Assembly: GCA_001599355.1 (NCBI GenBank)
Contig: BCGQ01000001.1
Location: forward strand, 2,483,135 to 2,547,134
DNA from: Nakazawaea peltata
Taxonomy: Eukaryota > Ascomycota > Pichiomycetes > Alaninales > Pachysolenaceae
Reading direction: 5' to 3'
DNA: 64,000 nt
Under the pieces are notes generated by a model that saw only the letters and a list, made by a program, of their open reading frames with translations, did not search any database and was not told the DNA's origin. Shown in pieces: positions 1 through 10,800 of this stretch. Position 1 is the stretch's first letter; every line of letters starts with the position of its first letter. Position numbers and translations under genes: made by a program.

Positions 1-1039
1 AGGTACCGTCTCTCTTTCTGACGACAACCTTACCCAATTTCTTGTTGAATCTGGTCAAGTCGATCAATAAAGAGCCTTGGTCTTCTTTGGCCAAGTCGTA
101 CTTGGTGAAAAGTTCTTCAGCCTCTTTTAAGATGGATTGTGGGACTTGAGATTCACCAGAATAAAGGTCAAATACAATGTTAAGACGAGCATAAGTCTCG
201 ATATACTTCTCGATGGACAAATCACGGAATCTTTCCCAAATAGCAACGGCTTGTTTGTCACCGTCTTCCATTCTCTTGAAGAAAGCTCTGGCTTGACCGT
301 CGGTGGACTCTTCTTCGGATAAGGAGTCACCTTCGGAGGTGATGTCTTGGTTGACTCTGACGTAGACATCGAAAAGATGGTTGATAGGATCGGTTTTCAA
401 CTTCTCCTCGGAACCGTATCTCTCGAAACCAACGGCCAACACACCAAACTGCTTACCCCAATCACCCAAATAATTCATAGTGAATACTTCCCATCCCAAT
501 TTTCTGTACAAGTTAGCGAGGAACCCACCGATGATGGTACTTCTTAAGTGACCAGCATGGAATGGTTTGGCAATGTTAGGAGAAGAGAACTCCAAGACAA
601 GTTTCTTACCACCACCAATTGGAGCTGAACCGTAATCGTCGGTTCTAGTCAAGACATCCTTGATAACAACGTTGTATAAGAACTTTGGAGAGAAGAAGAA
701 CTGGAGGAACTTACCTTGGGCCTTTACGTCTTGCAAATAGTTGCCCTTTGGGAACTTCTCGGCCCATTCCTTGGTCAACCCATCGAGATCTTTGCTCTTG
801 ACTCTCAATCTTGGGACTGGGACGATCAAATCACCTTTGTCTAAGGTGGTGGTCCATTCCAAAGCTGGGAAGATGATGGACTTTTCGACACCGGAGATCT
901 TGTGCAACTCCTCGGTGATGTAGTTACGGAATAAGTCGACAGTGTTGGATAATGGATGGGAATCTGGGACCGCTGGTGGCATCTCGGTGATACTGAGCTC
1001 TTTCAAGCGGTCGTTCAAGAAATCGACGGATCCAGTCAT
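1..1039 (-). CDS. Cytosolic arginyl-tRNA synthetase, N-terminal part (runs off the left edge)
   Basis: Charges tRNA-Arg with arginine in the cytosol (class Ia synthetase). The first 346 codons are visible; the ATG complement is at 1037-1039 and the frame stays open to base 1. The N-terminal tRNA-binding domain (about residues 1-130, including ISGVEKS and FPALEW) is followed by the catalytic signature SSPNIAKPFHAGHLRSTIIG, in which HAGH is the HIGH equivalent. Next come WEVFTMNYLGDWGKQFG and GDKQAVAIWERFRDLSIEKY. From memory this order and wording match the yeast cytosolic enzyme YDR341C (about 607 aa) rather than mitochondrial MSR1, and no targeting presequence is seen. The KMSKS-like part lies outside the window. 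PAC and RRPE-like motifs lie 110-160 bp upstream of the ATG. Confidence 0.95.
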   Translation of the reverse strand, partial: MTGSVDFLNDRLKELSITEMPPAVPDSHPLSNTVDLFRNYITEELHKISGVEKSIIFPALEWTTTLDKGDLIVPVPRLRVKSKDLDGLTKEWAEKFPKGNYLQDVKAQGKFLQFFFSPKFLYNVVIKDVLTRTDDYGSAPIGGGKKLVLEFSSPNIAKPFHAGHLRSTIIGGFLANLYRKLGWEVFTMNYLGDWGKQFGVLAVGFERYGSEEKLKTDPINHLFDVYVRVNQDITSEGDSLSEEESTDGQARAFFKRMEDGDKQAVAIWERFRDLSIEKYIETYARLNIVFDLYSGESQVPQSILKEAEELFTKYDLAKEDQGSLLIDLTRFNKKLGKVVVRKRDGT

Positions 1040-1658
1040 TGCAAATCTTTTGTTAATAGAGAAAGATGAGGGTATGATGTTTCTGGCACTGGAAAGTATG
1101 GATTTACCAAGTATCATGAACAGGTTTCCCTATGTAATTTGAGGGTTTGGTAACGATGAGAGTTGGGAGGGAGGAAAATTTTTTCAGCTCATCAGGGGGC
1201 AGAAGGGGAGGGCAGGAGGGGCAGAGGGGGGAAGGAAAGGTGGGGGGAGAAGGAAAGGGCCGAGAGGATGAGGCGAGACGATGGGGTAGCATTGTGTAGA
1301 GCAGGTAGAGAATGGGATTAGTGGACGCATTGTGAGAACCATGGCTCTACAGATCGTGACTACCGTAGTTTAGTTAGGTGTAAACGGTGGATGAGTCATA
1401 TTTAGTAGTGTACGAAATATCAATTTATTAAGCGCGGTTTTTCAAGAGCCTCTTGATTACCTAAAACGGAAATAAGCCTAACCCCCCAAACGATGAATTC
1501 ATTGATCAATTGAGTTTGAGTTTGTGGGCGCTGACCACTGCCCACTACTTTAATTAATACCTTTTCTACTCTTTGCTTACTCTCACCTACTCTCACCTAC
1601 TCTCTTCATAACTATATTTCTTGTTATTTTATCATAATTCTATTCATAATCTATTCTA
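1040..1658. other. Intergenic: ArgRS promoter and 3' flank of the first hexose transporter
   Basis: No convincing gene. The left half is the purine-rich 5' flank of the synthetase gene with the PAC/RRPE module. The right half holds a 10-bp tandem repeat (CTACTCTCAC, about 2.5 copies, 1577-1606) just downstream of the hexose transporter stop. Confidence 0.6.
1154..1193 (-). promoter_or_regulatory. PAC + RRPE-like module upstream of arginyl-tRNA synthetase
   Basis: CGATGAG (1154-1160, PAC core), GAAAATTTTTTC (1173-1184, RRPE-like) and GCTCATC (1187-1193, reverse PAC core) are packed into 40 bp, 115-155 bp upstream of the ATG. In S. cerevisiae the PAC/RRPE pair marks ribosome-biogenesis and translation genes (Dot6/Tod6 and Stb3 sites). 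That these proteins bind here is inference. Confidence 0.5.
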
Positions 1659-3347
1659 TTAAACCTCCTCAGGTACAGAGGTTTGTGACCCAGCATGTTC
1701 AACAACACTAGCTTGAGCCTTGTTATAAGCATTCTTTTGAGTAAATCTTTCAGATGGTGTCCAACTAGAAGACTTCCAAGCACTGATACCTGATCCGTAC
1801 AACTCATCGACATCCTCCAATCTCAAACCTTTGGTTTCTGGAACACAGAAATAGACAAAGAAGAAAGAGAAGATCAAACATCCCATGAAAACATATCCGT
1901 AGGCAAAGTGAATAGCAGAGGTGATGAATGGAGTGAAGAAAGCAATCAAGAATCCCCAAATCCAGTTGGCACCTTGAGCAATACCCATAGCCTTAGATTT
2001 AATTCTCAATGGATAAATTTCAGAGACAACAACAAAGGTAACTGGGGCCCATGAAGTTGCAAAGAAGAAGATGAACAAACAGGCGAAAAGAATCATAACG
2101 TTACCAGCATTAGTAGAAGTTGGACCATCGTATCCATGTGGGTACAACAGGGTGATACCGACGGTCGAGTAGACAACATAACAGACAACCATAGCAGCAG
2201 ATCCTGTCAACAAAACCTTTCTTCTACCCATGAACTCAACAGCCCACAAGGCAACAAAAGTAGAAGCAAAATTAACAATACCCAAGACAATCGAAGTTTC
2301 GAAAGAATCGTTCATACCAACAGCTTGGAAAATAGTAGTACCGTAGTAGAAGAAGTAGTTGTTACCGGTCAATTGTTGAACAGATTGCATAATGACACCG
2401 GTCATAACTCTGAAGAAGATCTTTGGTTTACCAGTGACTAATTCAAGCCATGTGGCTCTTCCGGCGGCAGCTTCCATTTGGATGGCAGCCTCAATTTCTT
2501 CAGCCTCGCCGAAGACTGCTGGATCATCTTCAGAAATACCATTAACGTATCCAATGGATTTTCTAGCTTGGTCAATTCTTCCCTTTTGGATCAAGAAACG
2601 TGGAGATTCTGGCATGAAGGTCATACCAGTGATCATCAAGAGAGCCCAGGCAAATGATAAACCTAACGGGACTCTCCATTGAACAGAGTTGGAATAAGAT
2701 TTGGTTCCATAAGTGGTACAGTAACCCAAGAAAATACCTCCGGTAATCATTAATTGGTAACAAGAGACCAAGGTACCTCTAATGTGCTTTGGAGCGGTTT
2801 CGGAGATGAACATAGGAGATAAAACGGAAATACCACCAACACCAACACCGGAAATGATTCTTCCAATGAAATATTGGTACCATTTGTCAATCGAAGCAAT
2901 TTGAATAACAATACCAACAACATAAATGATCATATTAACAGTGATACCGATCTTTCTACCGTACATATCACCAAGCTTACCCAATAATATACAACCGAAG
3001 GCACATCCAATATTGAAAATACCAACGATCAAACCAGTTCTAACATTGGAGAAATAATATTCACCATCAGAATTGACCGAACCAAATCTTTGTTTGAAAT
3101 CGGACATATTCACAAACCCAGAGATGGTTCCGGTATCCCAACCGAATACGAAACCACCAAATGCAACCAATAAACAAAGACCAGAAACTAAAAGATATTC
3201 TTTTGCTGGTTTCTTTGGCAATTCAACTTCGTCAGTCAGATCAGGCTGACTAGAAATTTCATTGTTCTTGGCTTCTTCTTGTGTAGAGATCTTATCTAAG
3301 TCGTTATTATTGAAAGGAGTTTCCAGACCGGAAATATCAGACGACAT
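1659..3347 (-). CDS. HXT-family hexose transporter (paralogue 1)
   Basis: Major-facilitator hexose carrier of the plasma membrane (Hxt/Rag1 type, 12 predicted membrane segments). The 562-aa product starts at the ATG complement 3345-3347; the open frame extends four codons further but has no other ATG. Family signatures: [17 protein letters not shown] in TM1, DMYGRKIG after TM2, [52 protein letters not shown] in TM7 and [12 protein letters not shown] at the end. The N-tail is hydrophilic and short. It is followed 943 bp upstream by a close paralogue in the same orientation, so the two arose by tandem duplication. TM7 has N (QLTGNN) where paralogue 2 has D, so affinity or substrate may differ. 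Substrate (glucose or another hexose) is inferred from the family. Confidence 0.93.
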   Translation of the reverse strand: MSSDISGLETPFNNNDLDKISTQEEAKNNEISSQPDLTDEVELPKKPAKEYLLVSGLCLLVAFGGFVFGWDTGTISGFVNMSDFKQRFGSVNSDGEYYFSNVRTGLIVGIFNIGCAFGCILLGKLGDMYGRKIGITVNMIIYVVGIVIQIASIDKWYQYFIGRIISGVGVGGISVLSPMFISETAPKHIRGTLVSCYQLMITGGIFLGYCTTYGTKSYSNSVQWRVPLGLSFAWALLMITGMTFMPESPRFLIQKGRIDQARKSIGYVNGISEDDPAVFGEAEEIEAAIQMEAAAGRATWLELVTGKPKIFFRVMTGVIMQSVQQLTGNNYFFYYGTTIFQAVGMNDSFETSIVLGIVNFASTFVALWAVEFMGRRKVLLTGSAAMVVCYVVYSTVGITLLYPHGYDGPTSTNAGNVMILFACLFIFFFATSWAPVTFVVVSEIYPLRIKSKAMGIAQGANWIWGFLIAFFTPFITSAIHFAYGYVFMGCLIFSFFFVYFCVPETKGLRLEDVDELYGSGISAWKSSSWTPSERFTQKNAYNKAQASVVEHAGSQTSVPEEV

Positions 3348-4290
3348 CTTTATTAACAATTATTTTAATTCAATCTCCAAATTGTGGCAAAAAAAGGGGA
3401 TATCAGTAGGCTTTATATGACGATTTTAGAAGAGAACGGTCGACTGACTCCAAAATAATAAACAATAGGTACTCCAAGTTTTTTCTCCCGACTCTTTCCA
3501 ACATGTTGGAATTCATGCCAGATCTGCAACGAGACCAAACCAACTCTATAGTTTCGGCCCTCGCACCCTCTTTTCTTTTTTCCGACGCTTTATTGCTGCG
3601 TTTCTTTTTCATGCAGTCCAAAAAATTTTTCCGGCTGGTGTTGGGAAATTGGCCTAAAAAATGATGACATCAGCAATAGAGGTTGGGGAAAGTGGAGTTA
3701 CCTTTAGGTAATAGCAAGCATTAGAGAAGCGGGAGAATTTTTAGTAGTCCTAACTTGTTAATAAATCGGCCATAAAGGTGATCTGATTCTATGTCGCCGA
3801 GACGTTTTTGAGTGAGAGTGCTATTAAGAAAGGCTCGGCAAATTCTCTCATCATCACGTTTCATGTTCATGCTTCGCCGACTTATGATCTAACTCGTGAT
3901 CTGACTAGTGATCGGCTACCCTCTTCAAATTCACTAAGACAAATCATGTATTACTTCCTTAATTACGGTCATGATATACTGTACTTGGTCAACTCAAAAA
4001 GGTCGTGCACCGACCAATTTGACAGGGTTTTTCCGGCGTGCATAATCAGTACTAAAAGTCAAATCTTTGTAAGGACCCTAAATTACCAATCTTAGTCATG
4101 CATGTGTCATCTGTAGATCACCATCAGTCTCCTACAGTTTCCTTAGTCATCCCCCTTATCAGGGGAATCATTCTACATCAGATATTATTATAATTGCAAA
4201 TCTATTTTAATCTATAGATGATCAGATCTCTCTGATACTGTAAAATCATTATTCGTAACCTGTTAAGAAAATCTATTGCACACTTGGAAA
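3348..4290. other. Intergenic between the two HXT genes
   Basis: Holds the HXT1-like promoter and the 3' flank of paralogue 2; no gene seen. Items present: an A(n)T(n) element followed by CCGG near 3624; 12-bp imperfect tandem units beginning TGATCTAACTCG (3885-3908, two and a half copies); and an inverted pair CCCCT-TATC-AGGGG (4152-4165), which is both a short hairpin and two opposed STRE cores, 126 bp past the paralogue 2 stop. Confidence 0.55.
3411..3417 (-). promoter_or_regulatory. TATA box of HXT paralogue 1
   Basis: TATAAAG on the minus strand, 64-70 bp upstream of the ATG. It is the only good TATA in the proximal region. Placement fits a yeast regulated promoter; the assignment is positional only. 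Confidence 0.45.
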
Positions 4291-5925
4291 TTAAGCAGAA
4301 ACAGCAGCTTCACTGGCATGATCAGTCTCACCCTTTGGAACTGGGGTTTCGTCACCGGCATCAGCATGAGCATGTGGTGGAACGAATTTAGAAGAGTTCC
4401 ATGGCTTGTAGTCAGAAGCATACAAGAGGTCGACATCCTCCAATCTCATACCCTTGGTCTCGTAGACGAAGAAGTGAACGTAGAAGAAGGCAAAGATCAA
4501 ACATCCCATGAAGACGTAACCGTAAGCAAAGTGAATGGCAGAGGTGATGAATGGAGTGAAGAAAGCGATCAAGAATCCCCAAATCCAGTTAGCACCTTGG
4601 GCAATGGCCATGGCCTTGGATCTGATTCTCAATGGGTAACATTCAGAGACAACGACGAAGACACCTGGAGCCCAAGTACTAGCGAAGGCAAAGATGTAGA
4701 AACAAGTGAAGACAATCAAAACGTTACCAGCACCGACAGAAGTTGGACCATCGTAACCATGTGGGTATAACTTGGTGACACCGACAGTAGCAAAGACAAC
4801 GAAACAGACAACTTGAGCAGCAGCACCCCACTTCAAGATTTGTCTTCTACCGAACTTGTCCATGACGTAGATACCGAAGAAAGTAGAACCAAAGTTGACA
4901 ATACCCAAGACAATAGAAGTTTCGTAAGAGTCGTTCATACCGACAGCTTGGAAAATAGTAGTACCGTAGTAGAAGAAGTAGTTGTCACCGGTCAATTGTT
5001 GTAAAGATTGCAACATAGTACCCATAACAACTCTGTAGAAGATCTTTGGCTTACCAGTAACCAATTCACCCCAAGAGGCGCTACCAGCCAGTCTTTCCTT
5101 CTCGACACCAGCCTCGATCAATTCAACTTCAGCGTCGACAGATGGGTGCTCGACAGAGACCTTGTTGACCTTAGCGATAGATCTCTTAGCCTCGTCGTAT
5201 CTCTTCTTCTCAACCAAGTAACGTGGGGATTCTGGCATGAAAGTCATACCCAGGATCATTAAAAGAGCCCAAGCGAAACACAAACCTAATGGGACTCTCC
5301 ATTGGACAGAGTTGGTGTAAGACTTGGTACCGTAGGTAGTACAGTAACCCAAGAAGATACCCAAGGTGATCATCAATTGGTAACAAGAAACCAAGGTACC
5401 TCTGATGTGCTTTGGAGCAGTTTCGGAGATGAACATTGGGGACAAAACGGCGACACCACCGACACCCAAACCGGAGATAATTCTTCCGATGAAGTATTGG
5501 TACCAAGCACTGACGGAGGAGATTTGAATGACGATACCAACGATGTAGACAACCATAACAGCCATTAATCCGATCTTTCTACCGTACATATCACCCAACT
5601 TACCCAAGGTAAGACCACCGACAGCACAACCGATGTTGAAGATGGAAACAATCAAACCGGTTCTGACGTTGGTGAAGTAGTATTCACCGTCAGCGTTAAC
5701 GGAACCGAATCTTTGCTTAAAGTCGGACATGTTAACGAAACCGGAGATAGTTCCGGTATCCCAACCGAAGACGAAACCACCAAAGGCGACTAACAAACAT
5801 AAGACGGAGACAAGGATGTACTCACTGGCATTCTTCTTTGGGATTTCTTCGAAAGAAGTTTGTTCGGAGAGCTTTTGCTCTAATTCAGCGTTGTTGACTG
5901 GAGTTTGATCACCGGAGTCAGACAT
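4291..5925 (-). CDS. HXT-family hexose transporter (paralogue 2)
   Basis: Plasma-membrane hexose carrier of the major facilitator superfamily, 544 aa, starting at the ATG complement 5923-5925. It has the same signatures as paralogue 1: [70 protein letters not shown] and [18 protein letters not shown] is the usual wording in S. cerevisiae Hxt proteins. The two window paralogues differ mainly in the cytosolic tails, the central loop and TM8-TM9. Codons here look strongly biased (ACC, GTC, TTG, AAG), suggesting higher expression than paralogue 1. The 5' flank has a TATA box, a CCAAT box and a Mig1-like site, fitting sugar-controlled expression. The exact substrate is inferred. Confidence 0.94.
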   Translation of the reverse strand: MSDSGDQTPVNNAELEQKLSEQTSFEEIPKKNASEYILVSVLCLLVAFGGFVFGWDTGTISGFVNMSDFKQRFGSVNADGEYYFTNVRTGLIVSIFNIGCAVGGLTLGKLGDMYGRKIGLMAVMVVYIVGIVIQISSVSAWYQYFIGRIISGLGVGGVAVLSPMFISETAPKHIRGTLVSCYQLMITLGIFLGYCTTYGTKSYTNSVQWRVPLGLCFAWALLMILGMTFMPESPRYLVEKKRYDEAKRSIAKVNKVSVEHPSVDAEVELIEAGVEKERLAGSASWGELVTGKPKIFYRVVMGTMLQSLQQLTGDNYFFYYGTTIFQAVGMNDSYETSIVLGIVNFGSTFFGIYVMDKFGRRQILKWGAAAQVVCFVVFATVGVTKLYPHGYDGPTSVGAGNVLIVFTCFYIFAFASTWAPGVFVVVSECYPLRIRSKAMAIAQGANWIWGFLIAFFTPFITSAIHFAYGYVFMGCLIFAFFYVHFFVYETKGMRLEDVDLLYASDYKPWNSSKFVPPHAHADAGDETPVPKGETDHASEAAVSA

Positions 5926-5984
5926 TTTAGTATAGTAGATGAATGTTGGGTGGAGGCGAGAGAAAAAAGGTGGATTAAGATCAA

Positions 5985-6086
5985 TTTATATGGCTGGAAA
6001 ATCAGAGTTACGGTAGCCAGGACACCAACGAAACTCGAGTTCTGTTATTTCTATTTATCCGGGGCATTTATGCAGCTTCAGCCAAT
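5985..6086 (-). promoter_or_regulatory. Proximal promoter of HXT paralogue 2: TATA, Mig1-like site, CCAAT box
   Basis: TATAAA (minus strand, 5985-5990) sits about 60 bp upstream of the ATG. TATTTATCCGGGG (6052-6064) fits the Mig1 pattern of an AT block followed by SYGGGG. CCAATCA (6082-6088) fits a Hap complex site. All three are motif matches by eye. Together they suggest glucose or carbon-source control, as for other yeast hexose transporters. Confidence 0.4.
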
Positions 6087-7222
6087 CAGAACTTCCCCTA
6101 GCCCCCCTGGGGAGTCTCATGATCTGCACGAGAGAAAAATTTTCCGTGGAGCGCATGATTTTATCCCATGGGGAAAAACTTTTATGGCCTGGGGCCCCAA
6201 CAAGGAGTACAAAGTCGGGTGGGGAGGTGGAATTTGGGTAGTGGTGTGTAAAAATGATGCGAGAAAAAGGTGGGCGGACAAAGAAAGCGAAGAAAGGGCT
6301 GATAAAGGTGCATTTTGGGAAGTTTGAATAGTAGCAGAGGAGAATGAATTGGTCAAGGGTTGAACGAGGAGTCAGAGTGTCGGGTACGATCTGGTCCCCG
6401 CTTGTATGTTGTGTAGTTCCGTACCGAGAATCCGGAGTCGGATGGTAATTTTGCGGGTGTTTTGTTGTTGTTGCAGAAATTACTAAAATGGAGAAACTTG
6501 AGATCAGCCATACGGAAAAATTTGGAGAAAATATGCACGTTGAGCCGGGGCAAAGTCGGGAAGGCCTGCAGTTGCATAAAAAATTAACCAGTTAAAGTTT
6601 TTCGTGGGCGCCGAAAGCGGAAGGAGAGACGTAAGTGGTTTGAAGGTTTTTCCTTTTTTTAATAGCGCTAGTTAGGTGATGCCGAGGAGGAGGTGCATGA
6701 AAGGAGGAGATTTTCCATGAAATTTTCCGTTCCTGGGTTGAGAGTGCAGCAGGCGGTCAGGTCGTGTAGTATGCGGGCTTAGAGTATAGGTGATGGTAGT
6801 GCGTTGTTTTGGGTGATTGCATCAGATGGTGGTTGAGTGTTTGGTATGATCGGAGGGGGAGTGTATTGTTGACGGACAGGGGAATACTTGACTATGAGAG
6901 ACAATAGAACTGGATAGGAGTTTGTGGGAACAGATTTCGTTTTGTCTCGTTGTATTGTTTTAGTTTAAGTGGAAGAAAGCCTTTGCTAAGGTTGATTATT
7001 AACGCCTGGTTAATAAATATTATATAAGATATTTTTAAGGTGAATAAATAGAATTGAGTGGGGGAGTGATGGAGGGGGGGGAGTCCGAAAATAAATTTGG
7101 AATTGTAATGATTGTGGAGAGGATCAATATGACGAAGTTCGAAGTTAATAGGGTATAAATTTGATGGGTATTGGATTTGAAGTAGGATTTGCTAGATGGA
7201 AATTATAGGAATTTTTATAGGG

Positions 7223-7531
7223 AATTTTTCATAGTAATTTCCGTACTATTTCTTTCATAGTAATTTTCGTACTATTTTTCTTATAGTAATTTTTCATAGT
7301 GGTGCCCATAGTAATTTTTCATAGTAATGTCCATAGTATTTTCTCACAGTAATTTTTCATAGTAATTTCCCCCAGTGATTCTCCTTACTGATTTTTTCAT
7401 AGTGAGGTTCTAGCAGTGATTTTCTCACAATAATCTTACTAATTTTCTCAGTGATTCCCATAATATTTTTCTCATACTATTAGCATAGACTCTCTGTTTT
7501 CTCATAATAATTTCCCGTTTCAGTAATTTCC
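7223..7531 (+). repeat. Degenerate 12-14 bp tandem array, consensus AATTTTTCATAGT
   Basis: About 22 head-to-tail units can be read by eye, for example AATTTTTCATAGT, AATTTTCGTACT, AATGTCCATAGT and GATTTTTTCATAGT. Each ends in an AGT or ACT core and has a T-run. Units vary by one to four bases and degrade toward the right end. The array lies 320-630 bp upstream of the TRA1 ATG. A reverse-complementary array of nearly the same unit lies upstream of UTP10. Confidence 0.7.
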
Positions 7532-7730
7532 CATTTCGTGTTCTGTTTCTCCTTCCTATTTAGGAAATACACGAATTCTAAACAACTCCACCAATCCTCG
7601 ATATCGGATCATCCACCAGTCAGATGACTTCCAAACTCATACAGTATCATCATTACACAATGACCTATCTACTTACCAAATTTCAAGTCCTCAGGTGGTT
7701 TGGAACCCCAAAATACCACCCCTTCGATGA

Positions 7731-7773
7731 TCACGTGACTTCCACGTGACCCGCTCACTCCGCCAAAATTTTC
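7731..7773 (+). promoter_or_regulatory. TRA1 promoter: two CACGTG boxes, TCCGCC and A/T palindrome
   Basis: TCACGTGA (7731-7738) and CACGTGAC (7743-7750) are Cbf1/bHLH E-boxes. TCCGCC (7759-7764) runs straight into CAAAATTTTC (7764-7773). This lies 80-120 bp upstream of the ATG. The TCCGCC plus A/T element combination also occurs in the GEP4/HEL2 promoter at 20701-20738. Confidence 0.5.
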
Positions 7774-7851
7774 ATCCCCCAACTTTTTCTCAGCGCTTAA
7801 CTCTTTAAATCCAAAGGTATTTACAAAGGTAAAGTGAACAAGCAAGCTGGC

Positions 7852-10800
7852 ATGTCATACACTCAAGAACTTGACGCGTTCGCGTCAAAGTTATCGGCCA
7901 ACACCGACTATCAATCCAAAGCGTCGGTAGTTTCCGAACTTTGTGATATGATCGAGGCCTTCAACGGTACTCAAGAGTATTCGTACTTTCTCAAAGTGTT
8001 GATGCCGGTGTTTAAACAGCAATTGGAAGAGGTGGCGGTGACTTTCGTGTCGAGTACGCCCGAACACAAGCTTCGGAACTTGATTCTCGAGATCATCCAT
8101 CGGTCCGCCATGAACGAGATCTTCCAACCCTATGCCGCTGATATTCTCTCCACCTTAATGAAGTTGTTGCCGGTGGAGAACGAGGAGAACGGGATCTTGT
8201 GTATGAAGATCATCACGTCGCTTCATAAACTGTACAAGAGTGAGCTTGAGGCTCAGGTCGGCGAGTTTATTGAGATAATCAACGGCGTTTACAAGAATAT
8301 GCCGGGGGTATTTAATGAGATGGTGGCTGGGACAGGAAATAGCACTGAAGGTGCCGGTAATGGAGCCGGTGCCGATGCCAATTCGCCGCCAATGTCTCCA
8401 ATTCCAGACGACTCCAAACTCCTCTCGAAATCAATGACCTCCTTCAAAATTTTATCCGAATGTCCAATCACAATGGTGTCTTTATACTCGTCATACAAAC
8501 AATTAGTAGCTACTTCGTTGCCGGAGTTCATTCCTCACGTGATCGCGTTGCTTGATCTCGAATCTCCTGCTCAGAAACAGGCCAGGGAGCTGGCTGAGCT
8601 GAAAGGTGAACATTTCGTGGCTCTGGACGCCAATTTACCCATCAAAAATAGACAAGCGTACAATGATTTCATCTTGGGACAGGTCAAGGCCGCCTCTTTC
8701 GTGGCTTATGTCTTCATTAGAGGCTATTCCACCGAGTATTTGAAAGATTATACACAGCAGATCCCGGATTTGATCGTCAGACTCTTACAGAACTGTCCAA
8801 GTGAGCTTTCACTGGCCAGAAAAGAGCTTTTACATGCCACCAGACACATTCTTTCGACCAATTTCAGGACCCTGTTCATTCCCAAGATTGATATGCTCTT
8901 TGACGATCGGGTTTTGATCGGAAATGGGCTCACTGTCCATGAGACTTTACGTCCATTGGCGTATTCAACTGTAGCAGATTTCATCCATAACGTCCGGGCC
9001 GAGTTGAGTCCTCAGCAGATATGGAAGACCGTAGAGATTTATTGTAGGAACCTCCAGGACAATACGTTGGCATTGACGGTTCAGATCATGAGTGCGAAGC
9101 TTCTTTTGAACTTGGTTGAGAAGATCATGAAGCTTCAGAGTAAGGCTGATAGTAGACTGTTGTTTATGTTGATCATAGATGCGTATGCTAAGAGGTTTGG
9201 TAGTTTGAATCGGGAATGGGAGGAGATAATGAGGGGGCATGAAGAGTTTTTGAAGAGAAAGACTACTCCAGAGGCGAAGTCTACGGAGTCAGTTGTCTCT
9301 GAGGTGGAGACCAGTTCAAAGGCTGAGAATGTCTCGACTGCTTTAGCTGCTTCAGCTGATCCAAAGGTTGAGACTTCTTCGGCTGACCAAGTCGAGTCAG
9401 CTCCATCGGCTTCGCCTCTGGAGCTGCCTCTGGAGCCACTGAAACTCCCCATCGAACTCTCATCCCCATCCTCCTCTGACCCCCTCAAAGACGCAAGATA
9501 CCTCTTCCGTACCTTAATGACCTTCCTCAAATCAGTCATCTTCGGCCTCAAAAACTGCAACGTCATCCCATCCGACTCTCCTCCATCAGGTCTGTGGGCT
9601 TCCACTCCCTCCGGTTTCTCCTCACAAGAACTCAACATCTTACGTACTCTTTACCGTGAAGGGATCCTTGGGCTCCGGTTCTTCCGTTACTCCAAGTCAA
9701 TTCTTCCCCCAGACCTTCCTAAACATTCGTTCGACTTGACAGGACCGAACCTCCCGATCACCTCGTCCAAAGACGAGAAGGATTTGATGGAGATCTTCGC
9801 TACGATGTTCATCAACATCGATCCTTCATCCTTCAACGAGATTGTCCAGTCGGAGATGCCCTTCTTGTACGCGGCCATGCTCGACAATGCCGCTTTATTG
9901 CACATTCCACAGTTCTTTTTGGCCAGCGACACCACCACGTCCAATTTCTCCGGCCTCTTGATCAGTTTCTTGAAAACCCAGTTGCCCGAGCTCGGAGATG
10001 TCGACATTGTCAAGTCGAGTATCTTGATCAGACTCTTCAAGTTGTGTTTCATGTCGGTGAATTTGTTCCCTTCGCTGAACGAAAGTGTCATTGTACCTCA
10101 TTTGAACGGGCTCATTTTGGAGTCGTTGAAATTGGTCACCACTGCTAAGGAACCATTGGACTATTTCTACTTGATCCGGACGTTGTTCAGAAGCATTGCC
10201 GGTGGCAGATTCGAGAACCTTTACAAAGAGATCATGCCGTTGTTGCAGGTGTTTTTGGAGTCGTTGAACAGGATGATCCGCACTGCCAGAAGACCCCATG
10301 AACGTGATATCTACGTGGAATTGTGTCTTACTGTTCCAGTCAGGTTGTTCGTGCTTGTGCCCCACTTGAATTACCTCATGAGACCTCTTGTGTATGCTTT
10401 GAATGGGTCTCAAGAGCTTGTCACCCAAGGGTTAAGAACTTTAGAGCTTTGTATCGACAATTTCACTGCCGAATACTTCGATCCGATCATCGAGCCGGTT
10501 ATTGAGGAGGTAATGCAAGCGTTATGGCGTCATCTTAAACCATCGCCGTATTTCCACCAACATTCTCACACAACGTTCAGGATTTTGGGTAAATTGGGTG
10601 GAAGAAACCGTAAATTCTTGAAACCTCCAAGCAATTTGGAGTTCGACACGGCCACCTCCCAAAAAGTAGAGCTGATGTTCGTCATTGAGGGCATCCCTGA
10701 CAAGGTTCCTGTGTCTGTGACACCGGGAGTCAACTCTGCCTTGTCGTTGTTAGTCGATTTGCGTCCAAAAACTCACTACCGAGTCAATGCTTTCAAGTAT

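Larger units (their letters stand above)
5926..7851. other. Long divergent spacer between HXT paralogue 2 and TRA1
   Basis: No gene I can support in 1.9 kb. The left third is the transporter promoter (GC-rich blocks, STRE-like CCCCT words, A(n)T(n) near 6136). The middle is G-rich without structure I recognise. The right third carries the 13-bp repeat array (7223-7531), then the TRA1 promoter with two CACGTG sites. Open frames here (for example 6117-6356) show no family resemblance. Confidence 0.6.

Noticed and set aside
4276-4770. 164-codon frame antisense to the second hexose transporter
   Set aside because: Shadow of the strongly biased codons of the real gene; no family resemblance. Same for 5302-5568 and 2136-2441.
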